From the NCBI RefSeq assembly GCF_003268655.1, contig NZ_CP029642.1:1798001-1862000 (forward strand): DNA of 64,000 nucleotides, given 5' to 3'. Made by a program: the position numbers and the translations under genes. This stretch comes from Arthrobacter dokdonellae (GTDB lineage: Bacteria; Actinomycetota; Actinomycetes; Actinomycetales; Micrococcaceae). Under the pieces are notes generated by a model, which was not told the DNA's origin, searched no databases, and worked only from the letters and a program-made list of their open reading frames with translations. Shown one piece after another: positions 41,075 through 51,613 of the stretch. How positions within the stretch are numbered: the first letter of the stretch is position 1; each line of letters begins with the position of its first letter.

Positions 41075-42682
41075 ATGGAGACTTTGCAAAGTCACGTGGA
41101 ACCGGACGGTGACGCATTTGTGCGCAACGGCTCCGCGCAGCGGGAACTGGTGGCCGAACTGCGCGAACGGCTGCGCGCCACGGCGCTGGGCGGCCCCGCG
41201 AAATCCCGGGAACGGCACGTGGCCCGCGGAAAGCTGCTGCCGCGCGACCGCGTGGACCGGCTGCTGGACGACGGCAGCCCGTTCCTGGAGATCGCACCCC
41301 TCGCGGCCAACGGGATGTACGACGACGCGTCCCCGGGCGCGGGGGTCATCGCCGGCGTCGGCGTGGTCCAGGGGCGCCACGTCATGGTGGTTTCCAACGA
41401 CGCCACGGTCAAGGGCGGCACCTACTATCCCATGACCGTGAAAAAGCACCTGCGGGCGCAGGAAATCGCCTTGGAAAACCGACTGCCGTGCATCTACCTG
41501 GTGGATTCCGGGGGCGCGTTCCTGCCCCGGCAGGACGAGGTGTTCCCCGACCGGGAGCACTTCGGCCGGATCTTCTTCAACCAGGCGCAGATGTCCGCCC
41601 GGAAGATCCCGCAGATCGCCGCCGTCATGGGCTCCTGCACGGCAGGGGGCGCCTACGTGCCGGCCATGAGCGATGAAACGGTGATTGTCCGCAACCAGGG
41701 GACCATCTTCCTCGGCGGCCCGCCCCTGGTGAAGGCGGCGATCGGCGAGATCGTCACGGCCGAGGAACTGGGCGGGGGGGACGTCCACGCCCGCGTCTCC
41801 GGCGTGGTGGACCACCTCGCCGAGAACGACGGGCACGCCCTGGCGATTGTCCGCGACATCGTCGCAACCCTGCCGGAGAACCCGGTGCCCGCCTGGACCG
41901 TGGACGCCGCCGTCGAGCCCTCGGCCGACCCCGCCGAGCTCTACGGGGCCGTCCCGACCGACCTGAACACGGCCTACGACATCCGGGAAGTCATCGCCCG
42001 CCTGGTGGACGGCAGCCGCTTCCACGAATTCAAGAAGAACTACGGCACCACCCTGGTCACCGGCTTCGCCAAGCTGCACGGCCACCCGGTGGGCATTGTG
42101 GCGAACAACGGCGTGCTGTTCAGTGAATCGGCGCTCAAGGGCGCCCACTTCATCGAGCTGTGCGACCAGCGCGGCATCCCGCTGATCTTCCTGCAGAACC
42201 TCAACGGCTTCATGGTGGGCAAGGACTACGAACAGGGCGGCATCGCCAAGCACGGAGCCAAGATGGTCACCGCCGTCGCCACCGCGCGCGTGCCGAAGCT
42301 GACGGTCATCGTGGGCGGCTCGTTTGGCGCCGGCAACTATTCCATGTGCGGCCGTGCCTACTCGCCGCGGTTCCTGTGGATGTGGCCCGCCGCGCGCATC
42401 TCCGTGATGGGCGGCAACCAGGCGTCCTCCGTGTTGGCCACGGTCAAGCGGGACCAGCACGAGAGGCGTGGCGAGGAATGGTCCGCCGGGGACGAGGAGG
42501 CGTTCAAGGCGCCCATCAAGGCCCAGTACGAGGACCAGGGCAGCCCCTACTACTCCACGGCCCGGCTCTGGGACGACGGCGTCATTGACCCGGCGGACAC
42601 GCGCACCGTGCTGGGCCTGGCCCTGGACATCTGCGCCCGGACACCGCTGCCGGACACCTCCTTCGGCCTCTTCAGAATGTGA
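41075..42682 (+). CDS. Acyl-CoA carboxylase beta (methylcrotonyl-CoA carboxylase-like)
   Basis: 535 aa from ATG 41075; a longer frame exists but adds residues unlike homologues. Carboxyltransferase signatures: [40 protein letters not shown] and [20 protein letters not shown], with [10 protein letters not shown] near the end. These are typical of methylcrotonyl-CoA carboxylase beta and the mycobacterial AccD1. With the alpha subunit it turns 3-methylcrotonyl-CoA into 3-methylglutaconyl-CoA in leucine breakdown. The stop overlaps the alpha start (GTGA). Confidence 0.9.
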   Translation: METLQSHVEPDGDAFVRNGSAQRELVAELRERLRATALGGPAKSRERHVARGKLLPRDRVDRLLDDGSPFLEIAPLAANGMYDDASPGAGVIAGVGVVQGRHVMVVSNDATVKGGTYYPMTVKKHLRAQEIALENRLPCIYLVDSGGAFLPRQDEVFPDREHFGRIFFNQAQMSARKIPQIAAVMGSCTAGGAYVPAMSDETVIVRNQGTIFLGGPPLVKAAIGEIVTAEELGGGDVHARVSGVVDHLAENDGHALAIVRDIVATLPENPVPAWTVDAAVEPSADPAELYGAVPTDLNTAYDIREVIARLVDGSRFHEFKKNYGTTLVTGFAKLHGHPVGIVANNGVLFSESALKGAHFIELCDQRGIPLIFLQNLNGFMVGKDYEQGGIAKHGAKMVTAVATARVPKLTVIVGGSFGAGNYSMCGRAYSPRFLWMWPAARISVMGGNQASSVLATVKRDQHERRGEEWSAGDEEAFKAPIKAQYEDQGSPYYSTARLWDDGVIDPADTRTVLGLALDICARTPLPDTSFGLFRM

Positions 42683-44757
42683 GCCACACCATGACCCCCT
42701 TGTTTGACACCGTACTGGTGGCCAACCGCGGCGAAATCGCCTGCCGCGTCATCCGGACCCTGCGCGCGCTGGGCATCCGCTCCGTCGCCGTGTATTCCGA
42801 GGCCGACGCCGGAGCGCGCCACGTGCGCGAGGCCGACGAAGCGCTGTGCATCGGCCCGGCGGCTGCCAGCGAAAGCTACCTCTCCATTGACGCCGTGGTG
42901 GCCGCCTGCCGCGAATCCGGCGCCCGGGCTGTCCACCCCGGCTACGGCTTCCTGTCCGAAAACCTGGCTTTCGCGCAGGCGCTCGCCGACGCCGGCATCA
43001 CGTTCATCGGCCCCAACATCGAGGCACTGAACGTCATGGGGGACAAGATCCGCTCCAAAAACCACGTCGCCGCCGCGGGCGTGCCCGTGGTCCCCGGCAT
43101 CTCCGAGCCGGGCCTCACCGACGCGGACCTGATCGCGGCCGCCGCGGACATCGGCTATCCGCTGCTCATCAAGCCGTCGGCCGGCGGCGGCGGCAAGGGC
43201 ATGCACGCCGTCCGCGGCCCGGAGGAACTGCCGGCCACCCTCGCCACCGCCCGGCGCGTGGCCGCCAGCTCGTTCGGCGACGACACCCTGTTTCTGGAAC
43301 GGCTCGTCTCCACCCCGCGCCACATCGAGGTGCAGGTCCTCGGCGACAATTACGGCAACGTCATCCACCTGGGCGAACGCGAATGCTCCCTGCAGCGCCG
43401 CCACCAGAAGGTCATTGAGGAGGCGCCCTCGCCGCTGCTGGATTCCCTGGACGACGGCGGCGCCACCCGGGAACGCATTGGCGCGGCCGCCTGTGCCGCC
43501 GCCGCCAGCGTGAACTACACCGGGGCCGGCACCGTGGAGTTCCTGGTCTCCGACGAGCATCCCGAAGAGTTCTTCTTCATGGAAATGAACACGCGGCTGC
43601 AGGTGGAGCACCCCGCCACCGAAATGGTGGTCCGTGCCAACGGGCAGGCCCTCGACCTGGTCGGGTGGCAGGTCCGCATCGCGGCGGGGGAGAAGCTCAC
43701 GGTGGCCCAGGACGATGTCGAACTCGTGGGCCACGCGGTGGAGGCGAGGGTGTACGCGGAAAATCCGGCGCAGGGGTTCCTGCCGTCGGCCGGCACGGTG
43801 GCCGTGCTGGATGAATCCATCGCCGCCCGCGACGATGTACGCGTGGACAGCTCGCTGCTGCAGGGCCTGGAAATCTCCGCCAACTACGACCCCATGCTCG
43901 CGAAGGTCATCGCCTGGGGCGGCGTCCGGGCCGAGGCGCTGGCACGGCTGGACACGGCCCTGCGCGACTACGTGGTTCTCGGCCTGCCGACCAACGTCGA
44001 ATACCTGCGCCTGCTCCTGGCCGACCCCGACGTCCAGGCCGGCCGGCTCGACACCAACCTGATCGAACGCAAGCTGCCCGAGCTGTCCTTCCGCCAGCTG
44101 GGGCCGGCCGAGTACGCCGCGGCCGCGCTGTGGGCCCGGGGCCCGGTGGCCGGGCCGGCCGACACCCCGTGGTCACGCACCGACGGGTGGCGGCTGGGCG
44201 ATCCTGCCCCGTGGCGGACATCCTGCGCCGGTCCCGGCCGCACCGCCGTGGTGACGGTCAGCGGCACGGTGGGGTCCGGCGTCGTACGGGTCAGCGACGC
44301 GGAAGGCACCACGGAGCACCCGGCGCTGCTGGAGGGGCTCCGCGACAACCTGATGACACTGCTCTGGGACGGGGAAGCCCGACAGTACCAGGCAGTGGTG
44401 CAAGACGGCGCCGTGGTCCTGGGCAGCGGCGGCTGGACGGCCCGCGTGCCCGTGCTGACGCGCGAGGAAGCCACCGTGCGCATGCTGGCCGGGATCGAGC
44501 GCGAGGACGCGGCCGCCGAGCCGGAGGTGCGCAGCCCCATGCCCGGCACGGTCACGGTGGTCAACGTGGCCAGCGGGGACCGCGTCGAGGCGGGCACCGT
44601 GCTGCTGGCGGTGGAGGCCATGAAGATGGAGCACCAGCTCACCGCGGCACTGCCAGGGATCGTGCACCTCAGCGTCGCGGCGGGCGCCCTGGTCAAGGCG
44701 GACCAAATTGTGGCCACCATACAAACACACACTCCTGAAGGGGAACAACATGCCTGA
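42679..44757 (+). CDS. Acyl-CoA carboxylase alpha (biotin carboxylase plus BCCP)
   Basis: 692 aa from GTG 42679; ATG 42691 ([20 protein letters not shown]) is an alternative. Biotin carboxylase spans 1-450: ATP loop [15 protein letters not shown], catalytic [15 protein letters not shown] linker follows, then the biotinyl domain with the biotin Lys in [10 protein letters not shown] at about 648. It carboxylates biotin with ATP and bicarbonate for the beta subunit. Same operon as beta and the acyl-CoA dehydrogenase, matching accA1 of Mycobacterium tuberculosis. Confidence 0.93.
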   Translation: MSHTMTPLFDTVLVANRGEIACRVIRTLRALGIRSVAVYSEADAGARHVREADEALCIGPAAASESYLSIDAVVAACRESGARAVHPGYGFLSENLAFAQALADAGITFIGPNIEALNVMGDKIRSKNHVAAAGVPVVPGISEPGLTDADLIAAAADIGYPLLIKPSAGGGGKGMHAVRGPEELPATLATARRVAASSFGDDTLFLERLVSTPRHIEVQVLGDNYGNVIHLGERECSLQRRHQKVIEEAPSPLLDSLDDGGATRERIGAAACAAAASVNYTGAGTVEFLVSDEHPEEFFFMEMNTRLQVEHPATEMVVRANGQALDLVGWQVRIAAGEKLTVAQDDVELVGHAVEARVYAENPAQGFLPSAGTVAVLDESIAARDDVRVDSSLLQGLEISANYDPMLAKVIAWGGVRAEALARLDTALRDYVVLGLPTNVEYLRLLLADPDVQAGRLDTNLIERKLPELSFRQLGPAEYAAAALWARGPVAGPADTPWSRTDGWRLGDPAPWRTSCAGPGRTAVVTVSGTVGSGVVRVSDAEGTTEHPALLEGLRDNLMTLLWDGEARQYQAVVQDGAVVLGSGGWTARVPVLTREEATVRMLAGIEREDAAAEPEVRSPMPGTVTVVNVASGDRVEAGTVLLAVEAMKMEHQLTAALPGIVHLSVAAGALVKADQIVATIQTHTPEGEQHA

Positions 44758-45913
44758 TTTCGAGCTCAGCGACGAGTACCAGGACTTGAGCGACACCGTC
44801 CGCGACTTCGCCGACAACGTGGTGGCACCGGTGTCCGCCAGGCACGACGAGGAACACAGCTTCCCCTACGAGATCGTCAAGCAGATGGGCGACATGGGCC
44901 TTTTCGGGCTCCCGTTCCCGGAGGAATACGGCGGCATGGGCGGGGACTACTTTGCCCTGGCGCTGGCCCTGGAGCAGCTGGGCCGCGTGGACCAGTCGGT
45001 GGCCATCACACTGGAGGCGGGGGTGTCGCTCGGCGCCATGCCCGTTTACCGGTTCGGCACGGAAGCCCAAAAGCAGCAGTGGCTGCCGTCCCTGGCCAGC
45101 GGCGAGGCGCTCGCCGGCTTTGGGCTGACCGAGCCCGACGCCGGATCGGACGCCGGGGGCACCACCACCAAGGCACGCCTTGAGGGCGGGGAGTGGATTC
45201 TTGACGGGCACAAGCAGTTCATCACGAACTCCGGCACCGACATCACCTCCTTCGTGACCATGACGGCCGTGACCGGCACCTCCCAGCGGGCCAATGGTTC
45301 CGTCAAGAAGGAGATCACCACCATCCTGGTGCCCAACGGAACGCCCGGCTTCACGGTGGAAAGGCCGTACAACAAGGTCGGCTGGAACGCCTCCGACACC
45401 CACCCGCTGACCCTCGTGGACGTCCACGTGCCGGAAGAGAACCTGGTCGGCGTCCGGGGCCGCGGCTACGCGAACTTCCTCTCCATCCTGGACGAGGGCC
45501 GCATCGCCATCGCCGCGCTCGCCACCGGCGCGGCGCAGGGCTGCGTGGACGAGGCCGTCAAGTATGCCAAGGAACGCACGGCGTTCGGCCACAACATTGG
45601 CCACTTTCAAGGCATGTCCTTCAAGATCGCCCGCATGCAGACGCGGGCCCATACGGCGCGCCTGGCCTACTACGACGCCGCGGCCCGCATGCTGGCCGGG
45701 AAACCGTTCAAGACGGAGGCGGCCATCGCTAAGATGGTCGCAAGCGAGGCGGCCATGGACAACGCCCGCGACGCGACGCAGGTGTTTGGCGGCTACGGGT
45801 TCATCAACGAGTTCTCGGTCGCCCGGCACTACCGGGATTCAAAGATTCTCGAGATTGGGGAGGGGACCACGGAAGTCCAGCTCATGCTTATAGCCCGCGA
45901 ACTCGGCCTGTGA
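44750..45913 (+). CDS. Acyl-CoA dehydrogenase of the leucine operon
   Basis: 387 aa from ATG 44750 (AAGGGGAA upstream). Family motifs: FGLPFPEEYGGMGGDYFALA, GFGLTEPDAGSDAGGT, WILDGHKQFITNSG and DATQVFGGYGFINEFSVARH. The C-terminal catalytic position reads EIGEGTTEVQ, with a Glu. True isovaleryl-CoA dehydrogenases usually have GAGT here and place the base elsewhere, so the substrate is inferred from context (isovaleryl- or methylacyl-CoA, as for FadE19). It begins inside the carboxylase alpha stop region. Confidence 0.88.
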   Translation: MPDFELSDEYQDLSDTVRDFADNVVAPVSARHDEEHSFPYEIVKQMGDMGLFGLPFPEEYGGMGGDYFALALALEQLGRVDQSVAITLEAGVSLGAMPVYRFGTEAQKQQWLPSLASGEALAGFGLTEPDAGSDAGGTTTKARLEGGEWILDGHKQFITNSGTDITSFVTMTAVTGTSQRANGSVKKEITTILVPNGTPGFTVERPYNKVGWNASDTHPLTLVDVHVPEENLVGVRGRGYANFLSILDEGRIAIAALATGAAQGCVDEAVKYAKERTAFGHNIGHFQGMSFKIARMQTRAHTARLAYYDAAARMLAGKPFKTEAAIAKMVASEAAMDNARDATQVFGGYGFINEFSVARHYRDSKILEIGEGTTEVQLMLIARELGL

Positions 45914-45940
45914 CGGCCGCACCAACGAAAGGCACCAGCG

Positions 45941-46867
45941 ATGATTAACAAAGTGGTTGCATCCGCCGCCGCGGCCGTCCATGACATCCACCACGGCGCG
46001 TCCCTGGCCGTGGGAGGTTTCGGGCTGTGCGGCATCCCCGTCGCCCTGATCCAGGCCCTGCACGACGCCGGCACCTCGGGGCTGGAGACGATCTCGAACA
46101 ACTGCGGCGTGGACGACTGGGGCCTGGGCGTGCTGCTGACCGACGGGCGGATCCGCCGCACTGTCTCCTCCTATGTGGGGGAGAACAAGGAGTTCGCCCG
46201 GCAGTTCCTGGCCGGGGAACTGGAGGTCGAGCTCACGCCGCAGGGAACGCTGGCCGAGAAGCTCCGTGCCGGGGGAGCGGGCATCCCTGCGTTCTACACG
46301 GCAGCCGGCGTGGGCACCCAGGTCTCCGAGGGCGGACTTCCCAGGAAGTACGACGGCGCCGGCGGCGTTGCGATTGCCTCCCAGCCCAAGGAGGTGCGCA
46401 CCTTCAACGGCGCCGATTTTGTGCTGGAGGAGTCCCTGAACCCCGACTTTGCGCTGGTCCATGCCTGGAAGGGCGACCGCCACGGCAACCTGGTATTCCA
46501 TGCCACGGCCATGAACTTCAATCCGCTGTGCGCCATGGCCGGGAAGATCACCATAGCCGAGGTGGAGGAGCTGGTGGAGCCCGGCGAACTCGACCCCGAG
46601 CACGTCCACGTCCCGGGCATCTTCGTCCAGCGCGTGGTCCACGTCCCGGCCGGCACCCCCGGAAGCGAAAAGCGCATTGAAAAGCGCACCGTCACAGTGG
46701 ATCCGGGCGAGGCCGTGATGGTCCCCCCGCCCGTCCCCAGCCCCGCCCCAACCTCGCAAGCTCGGCCGGGGACCCCCGGGGCCGTGGCCCCATCGCGGGC
46801 GCCCGAAGCCGCTCCCGGGGCCCCATCACGGTCCCGCCTCGTTGAATCCACTTCGAAGGAGGCATGA
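45941..46867 (+). CDS. scoA: 3-oxoacid CoA-transferase subunit A with a disordered tail
   Basis: 308 aa. The core, 1-240, has [34 protein letters not shown] and the closing segment [18 protein letters not shown]. It activates acetoacetate with succinyl-CoA together with subunit B. The last 65 residues are Pro/Ala-rich and unlike the family, possibly a fused linker. It follows the dehydrogenase by 27 bp and overlaps subunit B. Confidence 0.9.
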   Translation: MINKVVASAAAAVHDIHHGASLAVGGFGLCGIPVALIQALHDAGTSGLETISNNCGVDDWGLGVLLTDGRIRRTVSSYVGENKEFARQFLAGELEVELTPQGTLAEKLRAGGAGIPAFYTAAGVGTQVSEGGLPRKYDGAGGVAIASQPKEVRTFNGADFVLEESLNPDFALVHAWKGDRHGNLVFHATAMNFNPLCAMAGKITIAEVEELVEPGELDPEHVHVPGIFVQRVVHVPAGTPGSEKRIEKRTVTVDPGEAVMVPPPVPSPAPTSQARPGTPGAVAPSRAPEAAPGAPSRSRLVESTSKEA

Positions 46868-47523
46868 CCATGGCACTGACACGCAACGAACTGGCCGCCA
46901 GGGTGGCGCGGGAACTGCACAACGGGCAGTATGTGAACCTGGGCATCGGCATGCCCACCCTGATCCCAAACTTCATTCCGGAGGGTGTGGAGGTGGTGCT
47001 GCATTCGGAAAACGGGATACTCGGCACCGGCCCCTACCCGCTGGACGCGGACGTGGACCCGGACCTGATCAACGCCGGCAAGGAGACGGTCACGGTCAAC
47101 AAGGGCGCGGCGTTCTTTGATTCCGCCCTGTCGTTTGGCATGGTGCGCGGCGGGCACGTGGACGTTGCCGTCCTGGGTGCCATGCAGGTGGCCCAAAATG
47201 GCGACCTCGCCAACTGGATGATCCCGGGCAAGATGGTCAAGGGCATGGGCGGCGCCATGGACCTGGTGTTCGGCGCCAAGAAGTTGATTGTCATGATGGA
47301 GCACACCGACAGGGCAGGAAACCCGAAGATCCTGGAAAGCTGCACCCTGCCGCTCACGGGCAAGGGCTGCGTGGACCTGATTGTCACCGACCTGGCCGTG
47401 ATCGAGGTGACCCCGGACGGGCTGGTCCTGAAGGAACTGGCCCCGGGCGTGACCGCGGAGGAAATTGTGGCCGCCACCGGCGCGCCGCTGAACCTCGAGA
47501 TGCACGACCTGGACACCGTATGA
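46864..47523 (+). CDS. scoB: 3-oxoacid CoA-transferase subunit B
   Basis: 219 aa. The catalytic Glu is in [20 protein letters not shown]. Other motifs: [37 protein letters not shown] and the ending [20 protein letters not shown]. With subunit A it forms acetoacetyl-CoA from the acetoacetate produced by the lyase at the end of the operon. Overlaps subunit A by 4 nt and the next gene by 4 nt. Confidence 0.93.
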   Translation: MTMALTRNELAARVARELHNGQYVNLGIGMPTLIPNFIPEGVEVVLHSENGILGTGPYPLDADVDPDLINAGKETVTVNKGAAFFDSALSFGMVRGGHVDVAVLGAMQVAQNGDLANWMIPGKMVKGMGGAMDLVFGAKKLIVMMEHTDRAGNPKILESCTLPLTGKGCVDLIVTDLAVIEVTPDGLVLKELAPGVTAEEIVAATGAPLNLEMHDLDTV

Positions 47524-48023
47524 GCGGCCAGCCGGCGGCCGAGCCTGTGGAGACCCCGGTGGTCACGCAAAGGGGACTTTACTACGAGGAGCTGGAGACC
47601 GGCGTCGTCTACCAGCACCGCCCCGGACGCACCATGACGGAGACGGACAACGTCCTCTTCACCACCATGACGATGAACACGCAGTCGCTGCACCTGGATG
47701 CGGCGTGGAGCGCCACGCAGCCGTTCGGCCAGCGGCTCATGAACTCCATGTTCACCCTGGCCACCATGGTGGGGCAGTCGGTGGCGCAGCTGACGCAGGG
47801 GACCATCGTGGCACAGCTGGGCATGACGGACATATCCTTTCCGCACCCGCTGTTCCACGGCGACACGCTGTACACGGAGACGGTGGTGACGGAGAAGCGG
47901 CTCTCCGCCTCACGGCCCGGCCAGGGCATCGTCACCATGGCCCACACCGGCCGCAACCAGGACGGGACCGTGGTGGGCAAGGCCAGCCGCACCGCCCTGT
48001 TCTGGCTCACGCCCAGCGAATAA
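47520..48023 (+). CDS. MaoC-like acyl-CoA hydratase (Rv2499c-like)
   Basis: 167 aa hot-dog fold: [20 protein letters not shown], then [20 protein letters not shown], which carries the position of the usual D/H catalytic pair, and [20 protein letters not shown]. By its place next to the CitE-like lyase it corresponds to Rv2499c of Mycobacterium tuberculosis, described as a hydratase for itaconyl- and methylglutaconyl-CoA. It would make (R)-3-hydroxy-3-methylglutaryl-CoA for the next enzyme. Confidence 0.8.
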   Translation: MSGQPAAEPVETPVVTQRGLYYEELETGVVYQHRPGRTMTETDNVLFTTMTMNTQSLHLDAAWSATQPFGQRLMNSMFTLATMVGQSVAQLTQGTIVAQLGMTDISFPHPLFHGDTLYTETVVTEKRLSASRPGQGIVTMAHTGRNQDGTVVGKASRTALFWLTPSE

Positions 48024-48033
48024 GGAGCACGCC

Positions 48034-48858
48034 ATCAGCGATCCCCACGGAACCTTCACCATGGGCCCGGCCCTGCTGTTCGCCCCGGCCGACCGTCCCG
48101 AACGGTACGCCAAGGCGGCGGAGCGGTCCGACGCCGTCATCCTGGACCTGGAAGACGCCGTAGCGCCGGAGGCCAAGGCGGCGGCCCGCGAACACCTCGT
48201 GACTACGCCGCTGGACCCCGCCGCCACCATGGTGCGCATCAACGCCCTCGGCACCGCGGACAGCGGGCTGGACCTGGCCGCGCTGGCCCGGACCCGGTAC
48301 CGCACCATCATGGTCGCCAAGGCGGAGGACCCGGACGCCGTCGCCGCGCTCGCCGACTACCAGGTGGTGGCGCTGTGCGAAACCGCCGCAGGCATCCTGG
48401 CCGCACCCGCCCTGGCCAGGCTGCCCAACGTCGTCGCACTCATGTGGGGGGCGGAGGACCTGGTGGCCTCACTGGGCGGCACCTCCAGCCGCTTCTCCGG
48501 CGGCACGTACCGCGCCGTGGCAACCCACGCGCGCTCGCAGCTGCTGTTGTCCGCCGGCGCCGCCGGCAAGGTCGCCGTCGACTCCATCTACGCCGACATC
48601 CCCGACGTCGAAGGGCTCGCGGCCGAGGCGGACGACGCGGTGGCCAGCGGTTTTGGCGCCAAGGCCTGCATCCACCCCAGCCAGGTGCCGGTCATCCGTG
48701 ACGCCTACCGGCCCGGCGATGACGCGGTGGCCGCCGCGCTAGACCTGCTGGCCGCCGCCGATTCCGCCGGCACCGGCGTGTTTGCGTACAACGGACAGAT
48801 GGTGGACGGTCCCATCCTGCTGCACGCCCGCGCGACCCTGCGTCGCGCCGGACGGTAG
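48034..48858 (+). CDS. CitE-like (R)-HMG-CoA / (S)-citramalyl-CoA lyase (Rv2498c-like), possible ATC start
   Basis: HpcH/HpaI aldolase fold: GPALLFAPADRPERYAKAAE, VILDLEDAVAPEAK (metal-binding Glu/Asp), LMWGAEDLVASLGGTSSRFS and IHPSQVPVIRDAYRPG. It matches the bifunctional Mycobacterium tuberculosis enzyme that ends leucine and itaconate breakdown by releasing acetyl-CoA. AAGGAG (48022-48027) is placed for a start at ATC 48034, in frame. The first ATG (48061) has no ribosome-binding site and would lose nine residues that homologues have. ATC is rare, so the start is provisional. Confidence 0.85.
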   Translation: MSDPHGTFTMGPALLFAPADRPERYAKAAERSDAVILDLEDAVAPEAKAAAREHLVTTPLDPAATMVRINALGTADSGLDLAALARTRYRTIMVAKAEDPDAVAALADYQVVALCETAAGILAAPALARLPNVVALMWGAEDLVASLGGTSSRFSGGTYRAVATHARSQLLLSAGAAGKVAVDSIYADIPDVEGLAAEADDAVASGFGAKACIHPSQVPVIRDAYRPGDDAVAAALDLLAAADSAGTGVFAYNGQMVDGPILLHARATLRRAGR

Positions 48859-48974
48859 CAAGGGCACTTTAGACGCTCCTGCAGTTGCGGGCGGTTTTCC
48901 GTCGACGCTCCTGCAGCTGGTGGGGAAGCAGACAAGGGAAGCAGGCAAGGGGGCAGGTGGGGAATACTGGAAGG

Positions 48975-50225
48975 ATGCAGCAGCGAAACGTGATCATCCT
49001 TGGTTCCACCGGATCCATCGGCACCCAGGCGATGGACGTGATTGGCGGCGCCGTGCTCGCGGACGGCACCCCGCGGTTCACGGTGACGGCGCTGAGCGCA
49101 GGCGGCGGCAACCTTGAGCTGCTGGCTGAGCAGGCCGTCCTGACCCGGGCCCTCGCGGTAGGCACTGCCACGGACGACGCCGGACCCCTCCGCGCGCTGA
49201 TCGCATCCCGTGCCGCCGCGGCCGGGGCGGAAGGCTATGCGCCGGAGATTGTGTCCGGCCCCGACGCCTCCACCGCCATCGCCGCGTGGGGTGCCGACGG
49301 CCCGGACGCTGCGGACGTGGTCCTGAATGGCATCACCGGCTCCATCGGCCTCGCTCCGACGCTGGCGGCGCTGGGGACCACGGCCATCCTGGCGCTGGCC
49401 AACAAGGAATCGCTCATTGTGGGCGGGGCGCTGGTCAAGGATGCGGCCTCGCCCGGACAGCTGGTCCCGGTGGACTCCGAACATTCCGCACTCGCCCAGG
49501 CCCTTCGGGCCGGCACCGCCGGCGAGGTGGACAAGCTGGTCATCACGGCCTCGGGCGGCCCCTTCCGCGGGCGGAGCCGCGCTGAACTGGCCGCCGTCAC
49601 CCCGGAGCAGGCACTCAAGCACCCGACCTGGGACATGGGGCCCATGGTCACCACCAACTCCGCAACCCTGGTCAACAAGGGACTGGAAGTCATCGAGGCG
49701 CACCTGCTCTTTGACGTCCCTTTGGACCGCATCGAGGCCGTGGTGCATCCGCAATCCGTGGTCCACTCCATGGTGCAGTTCACCGACGGCTCCACCATCG
49801 CCCAGGCATCCCCGCCGGACATGAGACTTCCCATCGCGCTCGGGCTCGGCTGGCCGGACCGGGTGCCGGGTGCCGCGCAACCGTGCGACTGGACGAAGGC
49901 CACCAAGTGGACGTTTGAGCCGCTGGACAACGTGGCGTTTCCCGCCGTCGAACTTGCCAAGGAGGCGGCGCGTCGGGGGAGCACCTGCCCCGCCGTCTAC
50001 AACGCGGCGAACGAGGAGTCCGTGCACGCGTTCCATGGGGGGAGGATCGGCTTCCTGGACATCGTGGACACCATTGCGGAAGTTCTCAGCGAACATTCAC
50101 CCGTTTCACGGCTGACGCTGGAGTCCGTGCTGGAAGCTGAAGAGTGGGCCCGGCGGCGAACCAACGAGCTGCTGTCGGCGAAGACGGACGTGCCCGCAAG
50201 GCCAGAGCCAGAAAGTTCATTGTGA
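48975..50225 (+). CDS. dxr: 1-deoxy-D-xylulose 5-phosphate reductoisomerase
   Basis: 416 aa from ATG 48975 (GGAAGG upstream). NADPH motif [14 protein letters not shown] at residues 8-21, [13 protein letters not shown], metal site [13 protein letters not shown] and [10 protein letters not shown], then [19 protein letters not shown]. It is the second enzyme of the MEP isoprenoid pathway, making 2-C-methyl-D-erythritol 4-phosphate. ispG, a later step, lies 3 kb downstream. The stop overlaps the rseP start (GTGA), the conserved actinobacterial dxr-rip1 order. Confidence 0.97.
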   Translation: MQQRNVIILGSTGSIGTQAMDVIGGAVLADGTPRFTVTALSAGGGNLELLAEQAVLTRALAVGTATDDAGPLRALIASRAAAAGAEGYAPEIVSGPDASTAIAAWGADGPDAADVVLNGITGSIGLAPTLAALGTTAILALANKESLIVGGALVKDAASPGQLVPVDSEHSALAQALRAGTAGEVDKLVITASGGPFRGRSRAELAAVTPEQALKHPTWDMGPMVTTNSATLVNKGLEVIEAHLLFDVPLDRIEAVVHPQSVVHSMVQFTDGSTIAQASPPDMRLPIALGLGWPDRVPGAAQPCDWTKATKWTFEPLDNVAFPAVELAKEAARRGSTCPAVYNAANEESVHAFHGGRIGFLDIVDTIAEVLSEHSPVSRLTLESVLEAEEWARRRTNELLSAKTDVPARPEPESSL

Positions 50226-51550
50226 CCGTATTGCTATTCATCGGCGGCGTGCTCTTCGTCGCACTCGGCGTGGTGGTCTCGATCGCGCTGCACGAGGTGG
50301 GCCACCTGGTGCCGGCCAAGCTCTTCAACGTCCGCGTGACCCGGTACATGATCGGCTTTGGCCCCACCATCTGGTCGCGCAAGAAGGGCGAGACCGAGTA
50401 CGGTTTCAAGGCCATCCCCGCCGGCGGCTACGTGGCCATGATTGGCATGTACCCGCCCAACCCGGTGGACGGCAGCGTCCGTCCCTCCAGCACCGGCATG
50501 TTCCAGACGCTGGCCACGGAGGCCCGCAGCCTGGCCCATGAGGACGTGGGCCCGGAGGATAAAAACCGCGTGTTCTATGGGCTGCCCGTGTGGAAAAAGA
50601 TCATCATCATGCTCGGCGGGCCCACCATGAACCTGTTGATCGGGATTGTCCTGACCGGCGTGCTGCTCATGGGCTTTGGTTCGCCCCAGGCGACCACCAC
50701 GCTGTCCCAGGTCAGCGCCTGCCAGGTTGCCTACGGCGCGCCGGAGCCCACGGACCTGGCCCACTGCACCAAGACCCCGGCAGCGGCCGCCGGGCTGCTC
50801 CCCGGCGACACCATCAAGACCTTTGACGGCAAGACGGTCACCGACTGGGCCACCCTGACCGAGTGGATCCGGGCCTCCGCCGGCAAGTCCGTCGACATGA
50901 GCTACCAGCGCGGGGACAAGACCATCACCACCACGATCACGCCGGTCCGCACTGCCCGGCCCGTGCTCGACGCCAGCGGCAACGCCAAGGTCGACGCCGG
51001 CGGCAAGGCCGTCACGGTGGAGGCCGGCTTCATCGGCATGGCACCCACGTCCGCCATGGTGCCCCAATCCGCGGGCGCGGTGCTGCCCGCGGTGGGAAAC
51101 AACATCGCCCAGATTGGCGGCGTCGTTTTCCATCTGCCGCAAAAGCTGGTGGGGGTGGCCCAGGCGGCCTTCAGTTCCCAGCCCCGCGATCCCAACGGCC
51201 CCATCTCCGTGGTCGGCGTGGGCCGGGTGGCCGGGGAGGTGGCCTCGATGGAACAGGTCCCGCTCAGCGCCCGCGTGGGCACACTGGTCGGCCTGATGGC
51301 CGGGGTGAACCTGGCCCTGTTCGTCTTCAACTTGATCCCGCTGCTGCCGCTCGACGGCGGGCACGTCCTGGGGGCGCTGTACGAAGGCGCGCGCCGGACC
51401 GTTGCGAAGGTCTTCAGGAAGAAGGATCCCGGCGCCTTCGACATAGCGAAGATGCTTCCTGTGACGTACGTGGCCGCGAGCCTGCTGATGGTCATGGGGG
51501 CGCTGCTGATCTACGCGGACATCGTCAAGCCGGTCAACCTGTTCGGGTAG
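50222..51550 (+). CDS. rseP: Site-2 intramembrane metalloprotease (M50B)
   Basis: 442 aa from GTG 50222. The zinc motif HEVGH is at residues 24-28 in the first membrane segment. A PDZ domain (about 190-275; [16 protein letters not shown]) follows, and the second zinc motif [12 protein letters not shown] is at about 368-379. Four membrane segments. It cuts anti-sigma factors and other membrane substrates, as Rip1 does in mycobacteria. Coupled to dxr. Confidence 0.95.
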   Translation: MTVLLFIGGVLFVALGVVVSIALHEVGHLVPAKLFNVRVTRYMIGFGPTIWSRKKGETEYGFKAIPAGGYVAMIGMYPPNPVDGSVRPSSTGMFQTLATEARSLAHEDVGPEDKNRVFYGLPVWKKIIIMLGGPTMNLLIGIVLTGVLLMGFGSPQATTTLSQVSACQVAYGAPEPTDLAHCTKTPAAAAGLLPGDTIKTFDGKTVTDWATLTEWIRASAGKSVDMSYQRGDKTITTTITPVRTARPVLDASGNAKVDAGGKAVTVEAGFIGMAPTSAMVPQSAGAVLPAVGNNIAQIGGVVFHLPQKLVGVAQAAFSSQPRDPNGPISVVGVGRVAGEVASMEQVPLSARVGTLVGLMAGVNLALFVFNLIPLLPLDGGHVLGALYEGARRTVAKVFRKKDPGAFDIAKMLPVTYVAASLLMVMGALLIYADIVKPVNLFG

Positions 51551-51576
51551 GCAGACCCCCCGTTGCATACGAATAT

Positions 51577-51607
51577 GGTTGATAATCAAATATCAACCGA
51601 TTATGAT
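51577..51607 (+). promoter_or_regulatory. Promoter and operator of the satD-type gene
   Basis: TTGATA (51579-51584) and TATGAT (51602-51607) form a near-consensus promoter with a 17-bp spacer. The ATG at 51614 is 6 nt past the -10, so the mRNA is leaderless. GGTTGATA (51577-51584) and TATCAACC (51591-51598) are perfect inverted halves covering the -35 and spacer, a likely autoregulatory site. Confidence 0.8.
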
Positions 51608-51613
51608 TTAGTC

